32,760 nucleotides of DNA from Alphaproteobacteria bacterium. GTDB lineage: Bacteria; Pseudomonadota; Alphaproteobacteria; JAPULJ01. The notes under the pieces were generated by a model that saw only the letters and a list, made by a program, of their open reading frames with translations, searched no databases and had not been told where the DNA came from. This document shows positions 25,852 through 32,760 of the stretch, one piece after another. Numbering within the stretch: position 1 is the first letter of the stretch; every line of letters starts with the position of its first letter. A program made the position numbers and the translations under genes. The stretch is taken from contig JAPULJ010000194.1 of the NCBI GenBank assembly GCA_027295145.1, forward strand, positions 1 to 32,760. The letters are read 5' to 3'.

Positions 25852-28338
25852 ATGGGCAAGTTATTTTCAATCGGCTCATTCATACTTCTCTTGGCAATGG
25901 TTCTACTCGCCGGGCCCGCCGCGACGCAAATCGACGGGCGCGAATCGTTCGCTCGGACGATCGACGAGTGGACCCGCCAGATCGAATCGATTCGACGCGA
26001 GGTCACGACGGGCCGACCGGTGCGCGTACGCCTCAAGGTTCTCGACCGGCAGATCGATAGAATCCTCGGCAAGGCCAAAAAATCACGCGCCGCCGGTAAC
26101 GTCCATGCGAAAGGAGTCCGCGAACTCGTCAGATCCCTAGGTCCTGCGCCGAAGAAAGACGAACAGGAAGACGAGACGCTTGCCGCCAAAAGAGCGGCGC
26201 TGGGCAAGCAGTTGGCTGCCGCGGTCGCCCGGGTCAAGCAGGCCGAGCTGATCATCATCAATGGCGAGAAGCTCCTGGCGCAGATCGCCGTGCGCCGGCA
26301 GGATTGGTTGGCTCGCGAACTCGGCAGCCGGGGACCATCGTTGCTCGTCGGGGCGACCTGGAAGGGGGGGCTGAGGAACCTCCGCGAGGTCTACGGACAG
26401 GTCTTTGCAGCCCCAGCCGACTGGTGGCGCTCCCACCGCACGCTGGTGGCTCGATCGAGCGGCGCGCTATTCGTTGGGATCCTGATGGTGTTGGCCGCCG
26501 CAACCGCGGGCTGGCTCCTGCGGATCTGGCTGCTGCGCCGGTTTGGTCGCGATTTCAGCATTAGCAACCCGACCTATGCCCGCCGCGTGCTCGCGGCTGT
26601 CACCGAAGGTGTCGCACGCGGCATTGTTCCGGCGCTGACCGCGACTGCGATTTGGATGGCTTTAGATTTCCAAAACGTTCTCGACGGACTGTTCGCGGTG
26701 CTGTTGGGTACCTTGCTTGTAGCATTCGTGATATTCGTGCTCGTCCGAGCATTTTCGCGCGCAGCGCTCGCGCCCTTCCACCCCAATTGGCGCCTGACTA
26801 GTTTTGCCACCGGCGCCAGCCGCAGGCTTCACCGGCGGTTGGTGCTACTCGCCGGATTGCTCGTGGTCGATCTCGTACTTCGATGGCCGTCCCGCACGCT
26901 GCAGCCCAACGAGGCTGCCGATGCGCTCCATTTCTTCGCCTTCGACCTGCTCTATGCCGCAGCTTTCCTGTCGCTTCTCCAACGCAATCTTTGGCGAAGC
27001 AAAGCAGCGCCTGAGAGTGAAGACCCTGAGCAGAAGGATATCAAGCGGCAACAAAGCTGGTCATACGCTCTGTTAAGCATCGTCATCGGTGTCGCGGCCG
27101 TGTCGATCCCGATTTCTGCGCTTTTGGATTATCACCATTTATCCCGCTTTATTGCCGTACGCGTGTTGATAACGGGCACGTTCGTCGCGCTGGCGCTGCT
27201 GCTACACGGGCTCGCTCGCGAACTGACAGTGCTCGCATTCGAATCCAAGGGCACTGCCGGACAGCGGGTCCGCCAAAAGCTGGGGATATCCGAGCAGACG
27301 GGCGGCATCGTGCGGTTCTGGGTTCTGTTCCTGCTCGATATTCCGCTGATTGTATTCCTTGGCTTCGCGCTGCTACCGCTCTGGGGACTGTCGTGGGACG
27401 ACGCCTTCATCTTGCTGGGACGGGCGTTCTCCGGTTTCTCGATTGGCAGATACACGTTCTCCCTCGCGGATTTCTTCCTCGCTGTATTAATTTTCATCGT
27501 CCTGCTGGTCGGTGTTCGGCTGTTGCAGCGCGTGCTCGAACAACGGGTATTGCCGCAGACACGGCTCGACATCGGGGTTCGGCACGCTCTACGCGCAGGC
27601 GTCGGTTACATCGGCATCCTGCTCGCCGCACTGATCGCGATTTCGACCGCTGGGATCGACCTTTCGAGCCTCGCTCTGATCGCCGGCGCGCTATCGGTCG
27701 GCATCGGCTTTGGTCTTCAGAACATCGTCGGCAACTTTGTCAGCGGCCTGATCCTCTTGATCGAGCGGCCGATCAAAGTCGGCGATTGGGTCGTGATCGA
27801 CGGTCACGAGGGATTCGTGAAGCGTATTAGCGTTCGCGCGACCGAAATTACCACCTTTCAGCGGGCTTCGGTGATCATCCCGAACTCCAAACTACTCGAA
27901 AATCCGCTGCGAAACTTGACCCACAAAGACGCCTCGGGTCGCATCGACATTCCGGTCGGTGTTGCCTACGGCTCCAATACGCAGATGGTCCGCGATATTC
28001 TGCTGGCGGTCGCAAAAGACCATCTGCGGATTAAGGACGCGCCACCGCCGGAAGCGCTGTTCATGGATTTCGGCGAAAGCTCGCTCGACTTCCAACTGCG
28101 CGCGCACACCAGCACGGTGACCGATGCCTTTCGGATTGCCAGCGAGCTCCGGTTCGCAATCGATCAGACGTTTCGCGAGAATGGCATCGAGATTCCGTTC
28201 CCCCAGCGCGACCTGCATTTCCGCGATCTCGATACGCCCACGCGCATCGAACGGGCGGCCAGCGCCGTAAAAAGCGGCGCAGTGAGCCGCGCCCGCAATC
28301 CGAAACGTGCGGTCGCGAAGAAACCAAGGCCGAAATAG
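25852..28338 (+). CDS. Large MscS-type mechanosensitive channel with long N-terminal extension
   Basis: Multi-TM N-terminus; ALSVGIGFGLQNIVGNFVSGLILLIERPIKVGDWVVIDGHEGFVKRISVRATEITTFQRASVIIPNSKLLENPLRN is the MscS core. Confidence 0.94.
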   Translation: MGKLFSIGSFILLLAMVLLAGPAATQIDGRESFARTIDEWTRQIESIRREVTTGRPVRVRLKVLDRQIDRILGKAKKSRAAGNVHAKGVRELVRSLGPAPKKDEQEDETLAAKRAALGKQLAAAVARVKQAELIIINGEKLLAQIAVRRQDWLARELGSRGPSLLVGATWKGGLRNLREVYGQVFAAPADWWRSHRTLVARSSGALFVGILMVLAAATAGWLLRIWLLRRFGRDFSISNPTYARRVLAAVTEGVARGIVPALTATAIWMALDFQNVLDGLFAVLLGTLLVAFVIFVLVRAFSRAALAPFHPNWRLTSFATGASRRLHRRLVLLAGLLVVDLVLRWPSRTLQPNEAADALHFFAFDLLYAAAFLSLLQRNLWRSKAAPESEDPEQKDIKRQQSWSYALLSIVIGVAAVSIPISALLDYHHLSRFIAVRVLITGTFVALALLLHGLARELTVLAFESKGTAGQRVRQKLGISEQTGGIVRFWVLFLLDIPLIVFLGFALLPLWGLSWDDAFILLGRAFSGFSIGRYTFSLADFFLAVLIFIVLLVGVRLLQRVLEQRVLPQTRLDIGVRHALRAGVGYIGILLAALIAISTAGIDLSSLALIAGALSVGIGFGLQNIVGNFVSGLILLIERPIKVGDWVVIDGHEGFVKRISVRATEITTFQRASVIIPNSKLLENPLRNLTHKDASGRIDIPVGVAYGSNTQMVRDILLAVAKDHLRIKDAPPPEALFMDFGESSLDFQLRAHTSTVTDAFRIASELRFAIDQTFRENGIEIPFPQRDLHFRDLDTPTRIERAASAVKSGAVSRARNPKRAVAKKPRPK

Positions 28339-28598
28339 GGCTACCGATTTCGCATTCATATCCTAGTGATTTTCAATCACGATATCTAAATTCATCCACA
28401 GAAACATGAGTTTAGACAGAATATGATTGTTAGTTTTAGTATCCGTGACGACCGTGATGACACAAGATCGAATCAAGATTGGGGAGCAGTGCAACAGAAA
28501 CTCTCGACACTGGGTCCAGTATCGGGGGCAAACTCTATTAATTTAGGCTATCCACCTTGTAGAAGGGGGTAGGGGTGCGGTTTTGAATCAATCTTTAT

Positions 28599-28708
28599 TC
28601 GGTGGTCACCCGGTTGATAGAACGGGCCGCGCAACCGGCGCTTGAATCCAAAGTCCCATTAGTCGCGGATGCCGGCATCGCCGACAACTGGGCCGAGGCG
28701 CATTAGCG
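28599..28708 (+). pseudogene. Remnant of a diverged polA 3' end (about 36 codons, in frame, with stop)
   Basis: Ungapped 110-bp alignment to 25736-25845 (24 mismatches by hand count). Encodes SVVTRLIERAAQPALESKVPLVADAGIADNWAEAH* against polA SVVSRVMEGAPLPALELKVPLVVDAGIADNWAEAH*. Confidence 0.85.
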
Positions 28709-28731
28709 CCTGGTGGGTTTGAATTCCGCCC

Positions 28732-30405
28732 CTACGCCGTTGCCCTGATTGCTACCTTCTTGACCCCGTCATCGACGTAAGCTTCGAACTGGGTGAAGTT
28801 CTTCTCGAAGCGGCCGGCGACTTCGCGGGCCGTGATGTCGTAAGCGTTCTTGTCGCCCCAGGTGTTCTTCGGGTTGAGCACGTCACCGGGCACTTGCGGA
28901 CAACTGGCCGGGATACGAAGGCCAAAATTGGGCTCTGGCTCCGCCGCCACCTTGGCCAGCGAGCCGTCGAGGGCGGCGGCGACCATGGCCCGGGTGTGAG
29001 CGATTTTCATGCGCGCGCCGACACCGTAGGCGCCGCCCGACCAGCCGGTATTGACGAGCCAGCATTTGGCCCCGTGGCGGGCGATTTTCTCGCCCAGCAG
29101 CTTGGCGTAGACCGATGGATGGCGGGGCATGAAGGGCGCACCGAAGCAGGTCGAGAAGGCGGCCAGCGGCTCCTTGCCCAGACCCTTCTCGGTGCCGGCG
29201 ATGCGGGCGGTGTAGCCCGACAGAAAATGGTACATCGCCTGCTCGGGGCTGAGCAGCGAGATCGGCGGCAGCACACCGAAGGCATCGGCGGTCAGCATGA
29301 TGATGGTCTTGGGGTGGCCGCCGCCGCCGGTGGGGCTGGTGTTGGGGATGAAGTCGATGGGGTAGGAGGCCCGCGTATTTTCGGTGTGGCGCGCGTCATC
29401 AAGATCGAGGATTCGTGTGCCGGCATCCATCACCACGTTCTCGAGGATGGTGCCGAAGCGCTTAGTCGTGGCGTAGATTTCCGGCTCGGCCTCGGGCGAA
29501 AGACGGATCACCTTGGCGTAACAGCCGCCCTCGAAATTGAACACCCCGTTGTCCGACCAGCCGTGTTCGTCGTCGCCGATCAGGGTGCGCGAAGCATCGG
29601 CCGAGAGCGTCGTCTTGCCGGTCCCCGAAAGACCGAAGAATATGGCGGCATCACCTTCTGGTCCAATATTGGCCGAGCAGTGCATCGGCAATACGCCGCG
29701 CTCGGGCAGCAGGTAGTTGAGGATCGAGAATACCGATTTCTTGATCTCGCCGGCGTAGGAGGTGCCGCCGATCAGGACCAGGCGTTGGGCGAAATCGACC
29801 AGCACGAATGTGCCCGAATTGGTGCCGTCGCTCGCCGGATCGGCCGCCAGGCCGGGCGCGTGCAGGATAGTGAATTCGGGCTCGAATTCGTCGAGCTCGC
29901 CCGGGTCGGGCTGCAGAAACATATTGCGGGCGAAAAGCGCCTGCCAAGCGTTTTCACAGACCACCCGTACGCGCAGCCGGAAATTGGCATCGGCGCCGGC
30001 ATGGCAATCTTGCACGAACAACTCGCGATCCTTGAAATAACTGATGATGCGGCCGTGCAGGATATCGAATTTGGTCCTCTTGAAAGGCCGGTTGACATCG
30101 CCCCACCAGATAGTGTCGGCGGTCATGGTGTCTTTGACGATGAATTTATCGTTGGGCGAGCGCCCGGTATGCTCGCCCGTCAGAGTGACCAGCGCGCCAT
30201 CGGCGGAAAACAGCGCTTCGCCGCGCCGCACCGCCTGCTCGCAGAGCGACGGTGCGCTCGAATTCCAGTATGCCGCTCTGGCGCCCTCGAGCCCGTGCAT
30301 GTAGAGCCCATTGCGGCTGATATGTGCTCCATACTGCTCCAACCCAACCCTCCCACGAATCACCTGATTGAAAGCTTGGCCCAAACGGGGCAGGACCATT
30401 CCCAA
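28732..30405 (-). CDS. pckA: Phosphoenolpyruvate carboxykinase (ATP); start may be at a downstream ATG
   Basis: [83 protein letters not shown]. Confidence 0.97.
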   Translation of the reverse strand: MGMVLPRLGQAFNQVIRGRVGLEQYGAHISRNGLYMHGLEGARAAYWNSSAPSLCEQAVRRGEALFSADGALVTLTGEHTGRSPNDKFIVKDTMTADTIWWGDVNRPFKRTKFDILHGRIISYFKDRELFVQDCHAGADANFRLRVRVVCENAWQALFARNMFLQPDPGELDEFEPEFTILHAPGLAADPASDGTNSGTFVLVDFAQRLVLIGGTSYAGEIKKSVFSILNYLLPERGVLPMHCSANIGPEGDAAIFFGLSGTGKTTLSADASRTLIGDDEHGWSDNGVFNFEGGCYAKVIRLSPEAEPEIYATTKRFGTILENVVMDAGTRILDLDDARHTENTRASYPIDFIPNTSPTGGGGHPKTIIMLTADAFGVLPPISLLSPEQAMYHFLSGYTARIAGTEKGLGKEPLAAFSTCFGAPFMPRHPSVYAKLLGEKIARHGAKCWLVNTGWSGGAYGVGARMKIAHTRAMVAAALDGSLAKVAAEPEPNFGLRIPASCPQVPGDVLNPKNTWGDKNAYDITAREVAGRFEKNFTQFEAYVDDGVKKVAIRATA

Positions 30406-30527
30406 TCAGTTAACGAAAATTCCACCGCCCGGGCGGTTTCTCATTGACCCGCGAGGCGGCCTGCTTGGATCAACATAACTTCCCCCACCGCCCTCGGCAA
30501 CCGCAGGCTATCGCTGTCGTGGGCGGT

Positions 30528-31319
30528 CTACCGACGAAGCGTGGCGCGGGCCTTTTTGGCGAGCCCGGCGAGGACGGCACGGGCCTCGCCGGCGCCGGCC
30601 AGCGGCTGCTCGAAATTGAGCCGGGCGAGCATCCCGTGACGCCTCAGATCGAGTCCTTCGGGGTCGATCCCGGTCATCCGCCAACCCGACCCGCCGCGCC
30701 CGAGGAGGCGGTTTGCGTAGAGCGCAATGGCATCGGCATGGTCTTCGTTCATGTGGACGAGGATGCCGGGCTCCGCTTCCGCAAGTTCAGTGGCAAGCTT
30801 GGCGCTCGCCTGGCCAGCGAACAGCAGCGCTGTCGGCTCGAACCAGCGTACGCGCGCGAAACCCTCAACCAGATAGGCCCGCTCGACATCGAAACGGTAA
30901 ATGCAAAAATCGCCGAAATCGGCAAAGCGTTCGGCGGCGGGATGCCGGGCCAGATAGCGGGCGCGCAGGTGCGGCGCGTCAGATTTACGGGCGCGGCCGA
31001 GGACGCTGACGCGCGGCCCATCTAGGGGGTCGGCGCCGCGTGGCGAGGTACCGTCGAAGAGCAGCGAGGCGCGGGCATCGCTGGCAAGATTTTTGGCGTG
31101 CTCGGCAAGGTCGGAAATCAAGAGAACCGGGCTTGCATCGTAGTCGTTGGCGACCAACACCAGCGAGCCGTAGGGCCAGCTTTCGAAGCTAGTCAACGTG
31201 GTCGATAACGCTCCCTTTTGAACGGTGCGGATCAGATTCCGCGCTTTTTGCGCCGCTGCCGGATCGGCCATACTGTCATCCTTCCGCCCATGCCATTGCC
31301 CCGAGCCGAACTCTATCAC
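30528..31319 (-). CDS. HugZ/pyridoxamine-5'-phosphate-oxidase-like FMN-binding protein with C-terminal DUF2470-like domain (likely start near 31271)
   Basis: MADPAAAQKARNLIRTVQKGALSTTLTSFESWPYGSLVLVANDYDASPVLLISDLAEHAKNLASDARASLLF; C-terminal VHMNEDHADAIALYA. Confidence 0.87.
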   Translation of the reverse strand: MIEFGSGQWHGRKDDSMADPAAAQKARNLIRTVQKGALSTTLTSFESWPYGSLVLVANDYDASPVLLISDLAEHAKNLASDARASLLFDGTSPRGADPLDGPRVSVLGRARKSDAPHLRARYLARHPAAERFADFGDFCIYRFDVERAYLVEGFARVRWFEPTALLFAGQASAKLATELAEAEPGILVHMNEDHADAIALYANRLLGRGGSGWRMTGIDPEGLDLRRHGMLARLNFEQPLAGAGEARAVLAGLAKKARATLRR

Positions 31320-31577
31320 AGCGGACGATATTGCGTTTGCGCTGACGGCCGACGAAGTGGAAACGGATGGGGACGATGGTGCCGTTGGCTGGCCCTCGCG
31401 GTTTCCCGATGGCCATCATTCGGCTCGGCATTCGCTGCATCCAGTTGCCGGGCAGTCGCGCTATCGCTCACTGCCGAGATAGTCTCGAACGATCCGCTCT
31501 CGCAGGTCCGGCGACTTGCCCGGTGCACCCATTTCATCCCCTTGGAGGGAGAACAACCACCGACAAAGGTAGGCGGG

Positions 31578-31589
31578 GTTAACGTTAAC
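31578..31589. promoter_or_regulatory. 12-bp palindrome GTTAACGTTAAC upstream of the response regulator
   Basis: Identical to 16314-16325; both copies lie upstream of a plus-strand gene. Confidence 0.3.
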
Positions 31590-31704
31590 GCCATTGCCGC
31601 GCCCCGAGATTGCTCGAAATTCGCCTGCAAAACGCCTAAATCAATAGCCAGAGTTGGGAGTCCCCGAAGATGGGGTGCTCCTGAAACCAAAAGCGAGGCT
31701 CGAT

Positions 31705-32406
31705 ATGGCCCGAACGATCGCCCTGGTCGACGACGACCGCAATATCCTTACCTCCGTCTCGATGGCACTCGAGGCCGAGGGATTCGAGGTCCGCTCCTAC
31801 GCCGACGGGGCCGAGGCCTTGCAGGGTTTGTCTGGCCGACCCGCCGATCTCGTCGTGCTCGACATCAAGATGCCGCGCATGGACGGCATGGAATTGCTTT
31901 CGCGCCTGCGCCAGACATCCGACGTGCCGGTTATCTTCCTGACTTCCAAGGACGACGAGATCGACGAAGTCCTCGGCCTGCGTATGGGCGCCGACGATTA
32001 CATTACCAAGCCGTTCTCCCAGCGCCTCCTCATCGAGCGGGTACGCGCGATTCTTCGGCGTTCCGAGGCGCCGAGCAACGGCACGGGTAGCGACGAGGCC
32101 GGCAAAGTCATTACCCGAGGCGGGTTGGTGATGGATCCGGCGCGCCATATGTGCACCTGGCGCAGCAAAGAGGTCACTTTGACAGTGACTGAGTTCCTGA
32201 TCCTTCAGGCGCTGGCAGCCCGCCCCGGTCACGTGAAATCGCGCGACCAGCTGATGGATGCGGCCTACGGCGAGAATATCTATGTCGACGACCGCACCAT
32301 CGACAGCCACATCAAACGCCTGCGCAGAAAGTTCAAGGCAGTCGATACCGAGTTCGATAAAATCGAAACCCTGTATGGCATAGGATACCGCTACCGGGAA
32401 AATTGA
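31705..32406 (+). CDS. chvI: OmpR-family response regulator, ChvI type
   Basis: [88 protein letters not shown]; located near pckA, as chvI commonly is in alphaproteobacteria. Confidence 0.93.
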   Translation: MARTIALVDDDRNILTSVSMALEAEGFEVRSYADGAEALQGLSGRPADLVVLDIKMPRMDGMELLSRLRQTSDVPVIFLTSKDDEIDEVLGLRMGADDYITKPFSQRLLIERVRAILRRSEAPSNGTGSDEAGKVITRGGLVMDPARHMCTWRSKEVTLTVTEFLILQALAARPGHVKSRDQLMDAAYGENIYVDDRTIDSHIKRLRRKFKAVDTEFDKIETLYGIGYRYREN

Positions 32407-32428
32407 CCGGCCGAGGGGGTCCGGTTGC

Positions 32429-32760
32429 ATGGCGCATGACGGGGAGCTGAAAAAAACCGCGTTACCCGGGACAGCGCCGGTTGCGCGCAAAGAAGAAGCG
32501 CCGGTTGCGCGCAATGAAGAAGTGCCGGTCACGCGCAAAGAGGAAGCGCCGGTCGCGCGCAATAAGAAACCCTCCGGCAAGAAAAAAACGGCGAAGCGTT
32601 CTTCTCGCAGATCGAAACGCACCTCCGAGCGAATTTCCGAACGATTGTCCGAGCGCACCGGCGGCGCGACGCGCCACATCGGCCGCCCCCGACGGTTCTC
32701 GCGCCTAACGGGGCGCATCATGGCGCTTAACGCGCTGGCCCTGGCCACGCTGGTCGCGGT
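32429..32760 (+). CDS. chvG: N-terminal fragment of a sensor histidine kinase (probably ChvG), truncated by the window end
   Basis: Open frame from ATG 32429 to the window end; basic N-terminus, then ..RFSRLTGRIMALNALALATLVAV, the start of a TM helix typical of ChvG (LT..I..LN..AL..L). Inferred mainly from position after chvI. Confidence 0.75.
   Translation, partial: MAHDGELKKTALPGTAPVARKEEAPVARNEEVPVTRKEEAPVARNKKPSGKKKTAKRSSRRSKRTSERISERLSERTGGATRHIGRPRRFSRLTGRIMALNALALATLVA
32474..32569 (+). repeat. Four tandem 24-bp repeats encoding APVARKEE/APVARNEE/VPVTRKEE/APVARNKK
   Basis: gcgccggttgcgcgcaaagaagaa | gcgccggttgcgcgcaatgaagaa | gtgccggtcacgcgcaaagaggaa | gcgccggtcgcgcgcaataagaaa. Confidence 0.93.

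Noticed and set aside
28894-30447. 517-aa plus-strand ORF opposite pckA
   Set aside because: Antisense shadow of pckA; no recognisable family.
30410-30530. GC-rich inverted repeats ACCGCCCGGGCGGT and ACCGCCC...GGGCGGT between the HugZ-like gene and pckA
   Set aside because: No T-tract on the relevant strand; could be a weak terminator but support is insufficient.
31636-32748. 370-aa minus-strand ORF with SSLRATGA repeats
   Set aside because: Antisense to chvI and chvG; its repeats are just the reverse strand of the 24-bp kinase repeats.
1-32760. CRISPR arrays, IS elements, prophage or tRNA/rRNA genes
   Set aside because: None recognised by eye; the only tandem array is the coding 24-bp repeat in the kinase gene, which has no spacers.

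Overview
The window reads as a high-GC, probably alphaproteobacterial chromosome segment (taxonomy inferred from gene content, not searched). It holds: (1) a cobalamin (B12) corrin-ring cluster, 1-11.2 kb: the cobN 3' end, cobG, cobH, cobI, cobJ, cobK(-), cobL, cobE, cobM, cbiD(-), cobA, cobT/cobU and cobS/cobV. (2) A cobalamin riboswitch upstream of cbtB-cbtA, followed by a predicted beta-barrel outer-membrane protein. (3) A CoA-dependent catabolic region, 13.7-22.9 kb: CaiB-type CoA-transferase, two related SDRs, acyl-CoA ligase, MarR regulator, ferredoxin reductase, PaaA/BoxB-like di-iron protein and a gentisate-1,2-dioxygenase-like cupin protein. mmcB is embedded in it. (4) polA, a large MscS-type channel, pckA(-), a HugZ/PNPOx-like gene(-), a chvI-type response regulator and the start of its sensor kinase. 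The most interesting signals outside the annotated genes are: a candidate minus-strand sRNA with a near-ideal intrinsic terminator and a CtrA-like TTAA-N7-TTAA promoter box at 16.19-16.32 kb; a diverged, in-frame second copy of the last ~36 codons of polA on the far side of the mscS gene (28599-28708), which looks like a recombination scar; an 8-residue tandem repeat in the basic N-terminus of the kinase; and a possible aryl-CoA epoxidation to gentisate-type ring-cleavage pathway. All calls come from reading the sequence; no database search was run.
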